Assembly (NCBI RefSeq): GCF_050947335.1 | Contig: NC_134989.1 | Coordinates: forward strand, 7,433,501-7,497,500 | Origin: Megachile rotundata | Lineage: Eukaryota; Arthropoda; Insecta; Hymenoptera; Megachilidae | Direction: 5' to 3' | Length of the DNA stretch: 64,000 bases | Shown here: positions 25,150 to 36,779 of the stretch, piece by piece | How the letters are laid out: each line of letters opens with the position of its first letter | How positions within the stretch are numbered: the first letter of the stretch is position 1 | The notes under the pieces: generated by a model | What the model saw: the letters and a program-made list of their open reading frames with translations, nothing else | What the model was told of the DNA's origin: nothing | Databases searched by the model: none | Translations under genes and position numbers: made by a program

Positions 25150-26350
25150 CCGTTCCCGAGCATCCAGCTGAAAGTAGTCATCGAATCGCGATCAAAGCCG
25201 GCCGATTCGATTCTAAAAATCGAGCAAGCAAAAAACGAGATGAACCGGGTAGAGAAAGAAATGGAAACCAGATCCATCGGTGCCCATTCAGAAAGTTTCC
25301 TATTCCAGTGGTATCGGAGTCCGGTGACGGAGCCTCCTCTGGAAGGAGTAAAAGGGCCCAGCGGCCAGGAAAATAGGATGATTGAAGCTGTGGTGGGAGT
25401 CTACGGGAGCTCCAACAGGGACGACCTTGCTGCCCGATGTACATGTGTGTATTTATGTGGTGTGTATGCTGACACACGAACGAGGTCTCGAGGCAGGACG
25501 ATGTGGGCCCGTCGACTGTCCCCATAGTATTCCGCAGAGGAGGCCCTGCGCAAGAACACCGGCCAGACTTGGCCGCCAGTGTCTTATTACACACGTTGCG
25601 GCACTTAATGCACGCGTGCGATTTAAACGCACCGGTTTTCACGGTACGACGCACGTTTTTCCCGCGATGGCTGACACGAAGGACGTTCGTCGACATCCGT
25701 CGACGGACAAGTGGATCGCCACATTCTTGCTTCGACGGTGATGAACGTTTGACGACTCGAATCGCCAGGCGTCGAATGAAACTCCAGATAAATGGATGAA
25801 TTATTTAACGTGATTATTCTCCGATTAGGGAGCCAAATTCTCGCAGTGATTTTGACTCGGTGATCACACGATCATGGAGTTATTAAGATTTAATAGCGTG
25901 TGTTCGATGAACATACAGTGTGTTGCGAAGAGTTGGACTGTTCTAGGCAGAATATCCGTAGAGAAGACAATTAACGCATGCTTAATGAAAGGTTTGGATG
26001 AGCTCGATTTATGGTGCTGCGAATTAAGTGTGTGACTTGATCGACGAGGTATTCCTTTATTCGGTTAAGTGATGAAATGTGTTATTATGTGAAGTGCGTT
26101 GTGCAGTTGACATTTGGGATTGTTCTGCCGGACTCCACGCCTGACGAGATTTCTTGATAAGTGGGTAATTGAACCTTGTTGATTGACGGTTAATGAAGTA
26201 ATTAGGTCTGTTTAATTAGGCGAGACAAAAACGTGGTGCTATTCTACGTAAATGAGTACCAGAAGCGTGCGATGTTCCAAAATTGCAAAATTCGATCGCT
26301 AGCATCCGAAAGTGTAAATTATCGACTGCATCACTGAAGATTAAACGCGA
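25150..26350. promoter_or_regulatory. GC-rich island, possible promoter or leader exon
   Basis: The core 25180-25770 is GC-rich with frames open on both strands (25178-25696 minus; 25240-25527, 25382-25741 and 25503-25799 plus), none with known motifs. The right part (25800-26350) resembles the leader sequence before the 33.66 kb exon in base composition. No coding start with a clear splice donor was found, so direction and role are open. Confidence 0.35.
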
Positions 26351-26985
26351 GAGTAGCAGGTTTTTAATTTAAAATTTTGTTTGAAACAAAACAATCTTTG
26401 CAATAGAAAATTCTTGAATAAGTAACATTATGTAGCTAACAATATTTAATAATCTAACAAATTAAATCGTTGATTTTAAAATGTCATTGACATTTAATTA
26501 TCATTGACTAGATTTAAAATAGCAGCAATTGTTCCTAATTTAAAGCTCAAAATAACAGCAGAATAAGAGGAGAATTAAGTGAGTGATACAGGTGAATGGT
26601 AAATGTGACAAATAACTGAAACTTGAGTGCAATGCATTGAACAAAATTACACATCTCCAAGGTAGCTAAACACGTTTACTTAGATTTCTCTACAGACAAG
26701 CTCCTGAAATGTCACGTTACATGCATCGTAATTTGCTAGGAAAATGTTTGCTCAATGGGATCTGTGTACATAATTGACATATGACGCAGCTTCATCTCAA
26801 GTTTACGCTTTCGTGCATGGAAAGGGGAAACAAATGCAACAGGGCTAGGTAATAATAACGTCACAACGTTTTAAGTTAATATAAAAACGATACATGCAGT
26901 AATAGATAATTACTATATTTTAATGGATTAAACCAAAGGTGTCATATTTTATAGTAACGTAGATGCTGTTAATTAACCATAATTG
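26351..26985. other. AT-rich sequence, no gene seen
   Basis: No repeat or exon support. Confidence 0.4.
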
Positions 26986-26989
26986 TAGG

Positions 26990-27740
26990 GATTTAGGGAT
27001 GTGGGAATTTTTGGAAAATAAGGGGTTGGAGATCCAAGATTGAAGCTAGGGATTCGGGAGTATAGGGATTTGGACATTTTAGGATTTGGGAATTTGGAGA
27101 TTTAAGGGTTTGGGGATTTGGGGATTTAGGGATTTAGAGATTTGAGGGTTTGGGGATTTGGGGATTTGAGGATTTGGGAATTAGGGGATTTGGGGATTTG
27201 GGGATTTGGAGATTTGGGTATTTGAGGGTTTGGGGACTTGGGGATTTGAGGGTTTGAGGATTTGGGGATTTGAGGGTTTGAGGATTTGGGGATTTGGGAA
27301 TTTGAGGGTTTGGGGATTTGGGGATTTGAGAATTTGAGGGTTTGGGGATTTGGGGATTTGGGAATTTGAGGGTTTGGGGATTTGGGGATTTGGGGATTTG
27401 AGGATTTGGAGATTTAAGGATTTGAGGATTTGAGGGTTTGGGAATTTGGAGATTTGTGGGTTTGGGCATTTGGAGATTTGAGGGTTTGGGGATTTGGGGA
27501 TTTGAGAATTTGAGGGTTTGGGGATTTGGGGATTTGAGAATTTGAGGGTTTGGGGATTTAGAGATTTGAGGATTTGAGGATTTGGGGATTTAAGAGTCTG
27601 GGGATTTGGGGATTTGGGATTTGGAGATTTGGGGATTTAGGAATTTGAGGATTTCGGAATTAGGGGATATAGGGATTCGGAGATATAGGAATTTGGGGAT
27701 ATAGGGATTTGGGAATGTCGAAATTTCAGAATATAGGAAT
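26990..27740 (+). repeat. 8-bp satellite GGGGATTT / GAGGGTTT
   Basis: About 80 octamers, mainly GGGGATTT, GAGGGTTT and GAGGATTT. Runs of four G recur every 8 bp, so the + strand could form G-quadruplexes. The minus frame 27134-27469 (PNPQIPKS-type peptides) is a by-product. The array degrades rightwards to about 27870. Confidence 0.95.
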
Positions 27741-28019
27741 TCGAGGATTTGTATTAAATTGGGGACATAGAAATTGGGGAATGTGGCGATTCAGAAATGT
27801 AGAAACCTGAGAATATGAAAATTCGAAACTATATGGATTCAGTAATATAATAATTCGGAAATACAAAAATTCTAAAATATATGAATCTACACAAGAAATG
27901 TAGGAATTTGTGAATCTCTGCAAATGAACAAATCTAAGGATATCAATAACGATGTAGATATAATAGAAATTTACAAATATGCAAATGTAAATATATAAAA
28001 ATCTAGCAATATCCATTGC

Positions 28020-28880
28020 ACTTTCAATCTAGGAAAGTAAATATCTATAATTGTATTGGATCAATTAAACAGAAATAATCAGTTTGAGAAAACGTTAATT
28101 TTGTTTTGATCTTTGAACATGTGATCGCTAAAGGTCGTTGAAGCATACCATCGGAATTAATTAATAACACGTCCGCTTGAAGGCTAATTTTATCAACGAC
28201 GATGATTTTAAGCTTTATTAATTAATATATGTCTCCCCGAAGACAGGGTAATATCGAACGATTGAAAACTCGTTGCTGAAGTATGCTAACGATAATTAAT
28301 GATATATCGAGAAGAAATTTTGATGCGGGTTATATCGGCTCCCGCCTGATTTCGGCGAAATAATTGAAATTACGTCACCGTAAGAAATTTGAAATACGAT
28401 TGGGTAGCTGTTATTAATACCACGCGAGATTGTGTTCAAACCGAACTCCGCAGGTAATTAAAGCGCATGCTGTAATCCAATAAAACCTGTACAACGCACA
28501 TACATAATTAGATGAATGATAATTAATTAAACCAGGCCCAAGTGTGCATGATTGAACGAGTGTCGATTAATTAAAACGGATCCGATGAATATTTGCGTGC
28601 CAAAGATTTACCTTCCGCATTAAAAATCATCGCCCACGTGATCGCGGAATATATTCTCGCGGAAATCGCCGATCATGTACGATAATTATCGCTATCCTGT
28701 TCACAATCGTTTTATTTACCCATAATTCTAATTAAGTGTCAATTATAAGTTTCCACATAAACAGTAAGCTGTTTAAGAGTGTGCATTTCAACTGATGTAG
28801 ACGTTTAATGTACTCATTCCTTATATGTTAGCAATCATTTTTATGAAATGAAATTCAGTAAAAGAAGGGCGATAAAATGG
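28020..28880. other. unique sequence, no gene seen
   Basis: Non-repetitive DNA with several ATTAATTAA phrases and CpG-bearing stretches (28320-28700). It could be a conserved intronic enhancer; nothing coding is visible. Confidence 0.35.
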
Positions 28881-29432
28881 TTTATTAACAACAATCCTGA
28901 AACATTAATATTAATCGTTTTTAAATTACTGTTTCATAGATTTTGTTCTTAGTAAAATGTTTGGTAGAATACTCGTTTAATAAATGTTCATTAATATTTG
29001 ATGCAATTTATCAAGTTTTTTATTAACAACAATCTTGAAACGTTAAAGCTAATTGTCTTTAAATTGGTGTTTCATAAATTTTGTCCTTAGCAAAATGTTT
29101 GGTAAAATGTTTATTTAATAAATGTTCATTAATGTTTGATACAATTGATCATGTTATTTATTAACAAAAATCTTGAAACGTTAAAATTAATCGTCTTTAA
29201 ATTATTCTTTTATAAATTTTGTCCTTAGTAAAATATTTGGTAAAATATTCGTTCAATAAATGTTCATTAATATTTGATGCAATTGATCAAGTTTTTTATT
29301 AACAAAAATCTTGAAACGTTAAAATTAATTGTCTTTAAATTAATGTTTCATAGATTTTGTCCTTAATAAAATAATTGATAAAATACTTGTTGTTTAATAA
29401 ATGTTCATTAATATTTAATACAATTATATATT
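28881..29432. repeat. 138-bp satellite-like tandem repeat, four copies
   Basis: The phrase TTTATTAACA starts at 28881, 29019, 29157 and 29295, exactly 138 bp apart. Copies are clearly diverged from one another but keep the length until the fourth, which has small indels. Unit landmarks are CTTGAAACGTTAAA and ATAAATGTTCATTAAT. Confidence 0.95.
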
Positions 29433-29884
29433 TAAACAAAACAACGTATGTAACGCATACATGTATTTCTAAAATTGCCAAGTTATAAAACAAAAGTAGT
29501 ACAAGTTAATATTACCGTTTATTTAAAATAAAAGACAGAAATGGATCTACATAAAAATAAAACAAAACAGAGGTATCAGCTTTCAGCTCGTTAATCAAAC
29601 AAATGTCCTAATAATATCGCAAAAGATTGTTCTATAGTTAGTATTGTTAAAAGTATTCTACAATTTTCTTGTAAATTATCAACCCAGAAAAATGACCAAT
29701 AACAAACACAAAAAATTGATTATTTTTAAAAATGATAAATACCAACATTCTCAGTAACCAATAACTTACAAAAGTCTTCGTTACTAAGTATATTTCAAAA
29801 TCGTGTAGTTACAAAGCTAAAACATAGTAATATAGTTAGAAAGCTAAAACACAGTACGTCTGAACTTTTCATTGTCGCCAAGTT

Positions 29885-30127
29885 TCATTGAAATCGTACA
29901 CCACCGATCGTTGATAGCAAAGATCGAGTGTCACGACAATATCGATGTATATCGCGAATCAGTTGCACAATGTATCGGGGCCAGCTTAAATGCTGTTCAC
30001 GTTTTACACAACGTTCCGGCCATCCTGCGTCGAGATTCTTCGTCACGACTCCCAGGACGGCCAACACGAAAATGTCAACGGTTGCAACGTGACCGAGTTC
30101 GGTAAACGCGAAGTACTGGTAGGCCAT
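29885..30127 (-). CDS. candidate coding exon, hydrophobic N-terminus, unassigned
   Basis: Starting at an internal ATG, this minus-strand frame reads MAYQYFAFTELGHVATVD and then a hydrophobic stretch IFVLAVLGVVTKNL that could be a membrane segment. In the first 32 codons after the ATG, 23 end in G or C, which is high for this AT-rich window. GC-ending codons weaken after that, suggesting only the first part might be real. There is no strong donor inside. The opposite strand is also open for 77 codons (29872-30105), which weakens the case. I do not recognise the protein. It may be an isolated exon, a gene relic or chance. Confidence 0.2.
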   Translation of the reverse strand: MAYQYFAFTELGHVATVDIFVLAVLGVVTKNLDAGWPERCVKREQHLSWPRYIVQLIRDIHRYCRDTRSLLSTIGGVRFQ

Positions 30128-30154
30128 GTTTCGAGTGTGCAATTTCACCTGTGT

Positions 30155-30955
30155 TAATTATGTGGGAATTTACGAATCCAGGGATTCGGAAAATCGAGGA
30201 TCTAGGAATGTACGAATAATTTCGGAGTCTTTGCAGGGATGTGGGAACCGGAGGATGTGGGATGTGAGGACATAGTGATTCGGGGATGTAGGAACTAGGG
30301 AATCTAGTGATAGGTTGTGATAGTGGTATAAGTATATAGGAATCTAGGGATTGGAAGATATGGGAGTTTGCGAGAGTTTATTTTTAGGAAGTTTGGAATG
30401 TGGAGATTTGAGGATTTAGGGATTTGAGAGAGTGGGTATATGGGTATGCAAGGATGTATGAACTCGGAACTGTAGTATGGATGTAGAGATTTGGGGATAT
30501 GAGAATTCGAAGATGTAGGAACCTTGAAATCTAGGAATTCGAGGGTGTGGGTACGGATATGTAGCAAGTTTGAGATACAGGGACTGGGGAATATAATGAC
30601 CTGGAGATGTAGAGATCTACGGACCTAAGAATTTAGGAACATAGAGATTCAGGGATATGGGGATTCGGAAATATAGAAATCGAGATATATAATGATCGGG
30701 GGATGTAGAGATTATGTAAATGTAGAAATCTACGAACCTAGGAATTTGGAAACATAGGGATTCAGGGACGTAGAGATTCGGAAATAGAAATATGTAGAAA
30801 TCGAAAGATATAGTGATCGGGGGATGTAGAGATGAAATGTAGAGATCTATGGACTTAGGAATTTGAAAACATAGGAGTTCAGAGATACAGAGACTCAGAA
30901 ATATAGGGATCTGGGGAATCTAGGAATTTGAAGATACAGTAACTCAAAGATGTAG
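30155..30955 (+). repeat. degenerate octamer array with about 96- and 121-bp higher-order units
   Basis: Phrases such as GATGTAGA, GATTCGGA, AATATAGG and AATTTGGA can be laid out as octamers. The segment from AATGACC (30595) to AATGATC (30691) spans exactly 96 bp, and the next copy of GATCGGGGGATGTAGAG starts 121 bp later. It is a strongly diverged member of the family. Confidence 0.75.
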
Positions 30956-30959
30956 TAGT

Positions 30960-32015
30960 GGAGAAATATAATTATTTGCAGGTGTGTTCGACATTCTAAG
31001 GTCTCAACATTCTATTACATTCTCAGTATACAATTTAGAAATGTCAATATTCCGAAGATATTTTTAGACATTCTTGTATTTGATAATAGAGAAATTTTGA
31101 GCTATACAATTGATTTGGAAATACAAATATAAGATTTGTATAAGAATTATTTAAGAAATCATCTAAAGAATAATCTAAAAATTCGAGGATATAAAGATTG
31201 TAGTAGCTTGATTGCAGTGATACAGAAATGCAATTTCATCAGTAATAACGTAACAAACTCACCGACCCGTAATCTTGAAGAAACACTCGAGCTTTCCGCT
31301 GAATTACAACATCCACCACGAATAATTTGAATCTGGACCGTGTCGGTTTACTTTCAGACGTGATTCATTTACTGCTTCAATGCCGACATTGTTGTCCTTC
31401 AACCTTTTTTCACAAAGTTGTTTAACCCTTATCCGGTCAAGGTGAACTTAATGGACTCACGCCTAGTCCTTTGGAAATTCAAAATTCCTTCTGTGTAATT
31501 TCTCTCAAAATTCAAGTATCAATTGTATGGATTTAAAAGTGTTTAACATTTTTCGAAAAGGACACTGATTACGATTTCTTATTAAAAATAGTAGGACTCA
31601 TATTAAACAGGATGAACAAAATAAATATTTATGTAGTTTTATGTGTGTACACATTAGAAATTTTTCACACTTTTTTTACTTATGTATTATTTCATTTCAT
31701 TCAAATTTTTTTATTGTATATTTCAACTAGCTCACTAAACATGATCAGCAAATTTGGTAATTCACTCATATGATCTATCTAATTTCATTCATCAATTACA
31801 TATGGGTATCATATGGGTACCATATCACCAGTGTGTAATTTTTCATACATGTCATCCATATGCGATCTAATTTCACGCATCACCCATATAGAACCTAATT
31901 TAAAAAATATTTTAATACGTCACATTATGTGACTTAACCTATACAATAGTGTAAGGTTTCCTTTAAGGCAAATATTTGCTTTTGGTTACACATAAACATA
32001 CATACATCAAGTAAA
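30960..32015. other. AT-rich sequence, no gene seen
   Basis: A short unique patch at 31230-31420 has no motif. CATATGGGTA-type phrases at 31800-31870 are minor direct repeats. Confidence 0.4.
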
Positions 32016-32019
32016 ATTA

Positions 32020-32370
32020 TAAAATGCATATGTTATGTGAAAATTAAAAAATACATATGCTAAGTAAGAATCATAAAATACATATACTAAGTAGAAATTA
32101 TAAAATACATATATCGAGTAAAATTATAAAATACATATGTTAAGTGAAAATTATAAAATACATATGCTAAGTAAAAATCATAAAATTCATATACTAAGTA
32201 GAAATTATAAAATACATATATCAAGTAAAATTATAAAATACATATGTTAAGTGAAAATTATAAAATACATATGCTAAGTAAAAATCATAAAATACATATA
32301 CTAAGTAGAAATTATAAAAAGCATACATTAAGTAAAATCATAAAATACATATATTAAGTACAATTATAGA
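32020..32370. repeat. 27-bp tandem repeat with about 107-bp higher-order unit
   Basis: The unit AAGTAAAATTATAAAATACA plus TATACT repeats about thirteen times. A four-unit block recurs at 107 bp (ATATCGAGTA at 32111, ATATCAAGTA at 32218). Confidence 0.88.
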
Positions 32371-32633
32371 ATACATTAACTACTAGTAATCAATAATTAC
32401 ATTCATAAACCTAGCATACCAAAATATGCACTAATTAACAAATTAATAATATTATAAAAAATACGATTTCCCTCACCATTATTTTTCTCAGATTTCGAAA
32501 AGAATTCAAGCTTCCTTTTTTAAAATACAACCCAAAATATTCCATAGTATAAATTTAATCCTTGCCACGAAATCCACCCACGTTCAGTTACTGTATATGC
32601 AAATTTCGCCCTATATTAATATACTTTCGATCT

Positions 32634-32787
32634 GAAAATAGTTCTCTACTATTAATAAAGATTTCCAATCTATCTTACATAACTAAACCATCGCTTAATG
32701 CGTTAATATTCTTTCGATCTAAAAATAGTACTCTACTATTAATAAAGATTTCCAATCTATCTTACACAACCAAAGTAACGCTGAATG
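32634..32787. repeat. 77-bp tandem duplication
   Basis: CTTTCGATCT starts at 32634 and 32711, and the shared block includes CTACTATTAATAAAGATTTC and CCAATCTATCTTAC. The copies differ at a few bases, suggesting recent origin. Confidence 0.9.
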
Positions 32788-32839
32788 CGTTATTAACGCA
32801 GATTAATCGATAGCAAAATATTTGATATGTAAAATATCA

Positions 32840-33663
32840 GGAACGGTTATGTTGCAGTTGCTTCGGGCTGAATGCTACTTGGCTGTACGTTCAAGTCCAC
32901 TTGCAAAACGCTTCAACGCGAAACTAGTTTTCGTGATCAGCAGGATTAATGACACGAAAGTGATCGCGTAGGTCGGCTGTGGCGTCGAGCGCAGCACTTT
33001 GGGTTCACGGTTTAGACGAAAATGACAGTGATTAGTGATCGACGGTGCATACCTTCGTATCCCGGTATGGAGGTCTTATTATTTCGCAAAATCGAACGAA
33101 TCGTTGTGCAAAAGTGACCGGTGAAAGTGACCCGTCCGCCGGCTCGATCTACGGTTCGTTGATTTTATCGCGACGCCACGGGAAAGGAGAAACAGCATCT
33201 GTCTCCTCGTAAATTGCTCTTCGTTAAATCAATCGGTGCCTTTCTAATTTTTTTTAACGATATCCTTCGGTGATTAGTGTGAAGTTACATCCAAACACGG
33301 CCGAAGGTACGCGTGTGCGGTGAATATTTATTACCCGCGTTTAATGAGAATTTACTTTGGCGCATTATGTAAACCTGTTGCTTGTATGGCCATGCCGCGG
33401 TAAATGGACGGTGAAAATTTTCGAAAATACGCTCTGTGATGCTAGACCAAGTTTTAACGCGTTAAGTGATTCGAGATAACTTAGAGAACGTTCGCAACGA
33501 TGGAACACCGGAAATGGAACGATTATTATCGTAGCTTGCACTCTCAGCAGAAGATAGATCGTTGGCGAACAAGGCGGCGAATAATTAACGAAATACGCAA
33601 TTAAGGAAACGAATTAAAATAACATCGGGTGAAAAGGAAGAGGACGGGGATATAACCATCAAA
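32840..33663 (+). promoter_or_regulatory. promoter region and 5' leader of the PTB-domain gene
   Basis: A GC-richer, CpG-bearing, non-repetitive block runs directly into the first coding exon. In the reading frame of that exon the nearest upstream stop is TAA at 33586, so the protein starts at 33664. The leader carries a short upstream frame at 33500-33604. No TATA box is obvious; the transcription start cannot be fixed from sequence. Confidence 0.5.
33500..33604 (+). CDS. upstream open reading frame, 34 codons
   Basis: ATG at 33500 sits in a strong context (CAACGATGG) and the frame, beginning MEHRKWNDYYRSLHSQQ and ending in an arginine-rich tail, closes with TAA at 33602-33604. It lies 59 nt before the main ATG in another frame (offset 164 nt). 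If the leader is transcribed as proposed, ribosomes should meet it first, so it could lower translation of the main frame. It is too short to assign a function. Confidence 0.3.
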   Translation: MEHRKWNDYYRSLHSQQKIDRWRTRRRIINEIRN

Positions 33664-33702
33664 ATGCCAGAGGCCGTTCTAAAAATATTCAACGGTGTAC
33701 AG
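33664..33702 (+). CDS. first coding exon of a PTB-domain protein (13 codons)
   Basis: The exon reads MPEAVLKIFNGVQ from an ATG in a fair context (CAAAATGC) and ends exactly at a codon boundary before the donor GTAGGT (CAG followed by GTAGGTTC). It is the first ATG after the in-frame stop at 33586. Joined in phase 0 to the exon at 49163 it gives FNGVQYMGSFPV, the pattern of the first strand of PTB/PID domains (aromatic, x, V, x, Y, hydrophobic, G, S). Evidence is the splice phase, the domain continuity and the GC-rich leader upstream. A transcript would settle it. The gene itself cannot be named from 40 residues. Confidence 0.5.
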
Positions 33703-34019
33703 GTAGGTTCCCATGTGTTTTTGTTTTGAGAAAAGATTAAGATCAGGAGTGTTTTTGGGAAATTGTTTTTAAAGAAATTGGCATAAAATTCGTAATGTTT
33801 ACTTTTAATGGAGGCTCGTGTTTTATGATTTGTTTGAAGAATTGTGTAATCGAAAAGGGAGATTGGAAAATTTGTTTGAAGAATTATTGGGGAAATTAGC
33901 AGAGTGCTGTTGAGGGTGCGTTAGGAATATGAGTTATGGTTATTGAGGCTGATTTATGGTTGTCGAATATTGCGTCTTTTGGTTACCTGGATTGCTTGTT
34001 AAAGTTATACGAGTTTCAG

Positions 34020-34660
34020 ATTTGAGGATTTGGGGTTTGAGGAGTTGAGGATCTGAGAATTTGGGGATTTGAGAGTTCGGGGATTTCAGAATTTGGGGAT
34101 TTGAAAGTTTGGGGATTGGAGAATTTAGGGATTTGAGGAGTTGATGATTTGAGAATTTGGAGATATGAAAAATTAAGAATTTCAGAATTTGGGGATTTGA
34201 GAATTTGGAAATTTGAGAATTTTGAAATTTGAGGATTTTGGAATTTGAGAATTTTGGAATTTGAGAATTTTGGAATTTGAGGATTTTGGAATTTGAGAAT
34301 TTTGGAATTTGAGAATTTTGGATTTTGAGAATTTGGAATTTGAGAGTTTTGGAATTTGAGAGTTTTGGAATTTGAGAATTTTGGAATTTGAGAGTTTTGG
34401 AATTTGAGAGTTTTGGAATTTGAGAATTTTGGAATTTGAGAGTTTTGGAATTTGAGAATTTTGGAATTTGAGAAGTTTGGAATTTGAAAGTTTTGGAATT
34501 TGAAGATTTTGAAATTTGAGACTTTTGGAATTTGAGAAGTTTGGAATTTGAAAGTTTTGGAATTTGAAGATTTTGAAATTTGAGACTTTTGGAATTTGGA
34601 AATTTGAGAATTTGAAGATTTGAGAATTTAGAAATGAAAGAATTTTCAGATTTCCAGAAT
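34020..34660 (+). repeat. 16-bp minisatellite GGAATTTGAGAATTTT
   Basis: About thirty-five copies of GGAATTTG-AGAATTTT with AGAGTTTT and AGGATTTT variants. A 64-bp higher-order unit appears at the right end (ACTTTTGG at 34521 and 34585). It is the reverse complement of the array at 59.9-61.0 kb. Confidence 0.95.
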
Positions 34661-34679
34661 TTGGAAATTTCTAATTAAG

Positions 34680-36055
34680 CTGCCAAAGTCTTTATACCTT
34701 CCAAAATACTAAAAGCCCGCATTAATTTTTTTACTAATCTTTAGTTTCCCACCTTGAGTATAACAATTTAAAAAATGTATACATATAGCATACAATCAGC
34801 TTCAAGAATATTCTACATATATTCCTATAAAAATGATATTTGCATACCGACTAAGTCATAATAGTGCAAAATGCATTTGTTCTTCAAGTAATATATTTAT
34901 AACTTTGTATCAATTTCACAGAACATCTTTTAAAGTAGTTGGATGTCATTTAACACAAAAATGGTGCATGCCATATACGCTATTAGATTAATAGAAGTGC
35001 AGTCTGACATAATGAAGTATAATAACGTCATGTGCCCTAAAAGAAACAAAAAGCATTCATACATACCTTGCGAGCTGCGATATATATCATGAAGGTGTCA
35101 TAACTCATATATTGCTCTCTATATCTCATATACAGTCACTCATGAAAGTCTTCGTACAGTCTGTAGTTATCTCTATATACTCAACGTGTAGTAACATATT
35201 CATTTAATGGCGTATGAAGTACATGCGCGGTGAGTCATAAAACTGGTATATTAAAGGAAAGTCTATTTAGGTATTAATTATACGGTCTATTCAGGTGTAC
35301 AGACACACGGTTTTTCATTTTTGTATATTATCAAAATTTTGTCTGATATAATTTTTGTCAAACTTTTTGTTCAAATTATCACATGTGTTATTTTTACCTT
35401 TTGCATTGTAAAGACGACTCACATTCATCATTTGACATAAAGTAACTTGAAATAGACATTTTTTAACAAAATGTATTGTGCGTTTAATGTGTAAACAGTG
35501 AAACAGACTATAAATAATAGAAAAATTAATAATAGTATTTCGATACTAATAATAGAAAAATAATAATTTGCAAAGAATTTATAAAGTTTGTCAACCAAAA
35601 AGTTTTACAGTCGCCATCTCCCACCACAAAAAATACCTTCAAGTGTAAAGAATTAAAAACACGTCTTTGTCATTAAATCGTGACTTTCTGTTACTTCACT
35701 GTAGTTTTCTGTTTCAAGATTGTTCTTATCGTCTACATTTTACAATTCACTATGATCAATTATACCACTGAAAAATTTTTCATCACATTTCTCAAAGTCA
35801 TTCGTTTCGCTAAAAGTTATATGAAACACATTTCTCATTTCTGACATTATGGGGCAGTGTGTTATAAGCAAGGTTCACCAAAACTCCAAACAAACATTCT
35901 GTTATAACTGATACTAATTGCTGTTACATGAACAAGAAACGTGAAATATAATATTTAAGCTGGTAGTCTTACATGTGAATGACGAGTTAGACTCATTATT
36001 TGGTACTTATGCAAAATGAGTGTCATGAAGTGTGTCAAATGTGAAATGTATCCAA
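34680..36055. other. AT-rich sequence, no gene seen
   Basis: About 1.4 kb without repeat or exon support. Confidence 0.45.
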
Positions 36056-36059
36056 GAGG

Positions 36060-36775
36060 TTAATATGGATATGTGGATAACAATGTAATGTTATAATATA
36101 TTTTTGAGTATGTGGATAAAATTGTAGCTTTATAATATATTTCTGAATGTGTGGACAACAGTGTAACCTTATGACATGTTTTCGAGTATGTGGATAATAT
36201 TGTAGCTTTATAATATATTTATGAGTATGTGGATAACACTTTAACCTTATAACATGTTTTTGAGTATGTGGATAACATTATAACTTCACAATATATTTCT
36301 GAATGTGTGGATAACAGTGTAACCTTATGACATGTTTTCGAGTATGTGGATAATATTGTAGCTTTATAATATATTTACGAGTATGTGGATAACACTTTAA
36401 CCTTATAACATGTTTTTGAGTATGTGGATAACATTATAACTTCACAATATATTTCTGAATGTGTGGATAACAGTGTAACCTTATGACATGTTTTCGAGTA
36501 TGTGGATAATATTGTAGCTTTATAATATATTTACGAGTATGTGGATAACACTTTAACCTTATAACATGTTTTTGAGTATGTGGATAACATTATAACTTCA
36601 CAATATATTTCTGAATATGTGGATAACATTATAGCTTTATAATATATTTCTGAATATGTGGATGACATTATAGGTTTATAATATACTTCTGAATATGTAG
36701 ACAACATTGCAACTTCATAAGATATTGTCATATGTGGATAACATTGTAACTTCACAATATATCTTCATATGTGAA
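36060..36775. repeat. 39-bp tandem repeat with a 156-bp tetrameric unit
   Basis: The 39-mer contains GAGTATGTGGATAA and CTTTATAATATATTT. Four variants in fixed order form a 156-bp unit: GTGTAACCTTATGACATG starts at 36161, 36317 and 36473. 39 is divisible by 3, so the minus frame at 36531-36755 shows a 13-residue repeat (MLSTYSEIYYKAI type) without being a gene. Confidence 0.95.
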
Positions 36776-36779
36776 TAAC

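Noticed and set aside
25178..25696. 172-codon minus-strand frame in a GC-rich island
   Set aside because: Plus-strand frames cover the same DNA, there is no known motif, and openness is explained by low TA content.
27134..27469. 111-codon proline-rich minus-strand frame
   Set aside because: It is derived from the GGGGATTT satellite; all frames give the same octapeptide pattern.
28881..29432. CRISPR-like array of regular repeats
   Set aside because: Repeats are contiguous 138-bp units with no unique spacers, in a eukaryotic context.
36531..36755. Minus frame with a 13-residue repeat
   Set aside because: It reflects the 39-bp repeat, whose length is a multiple of three.
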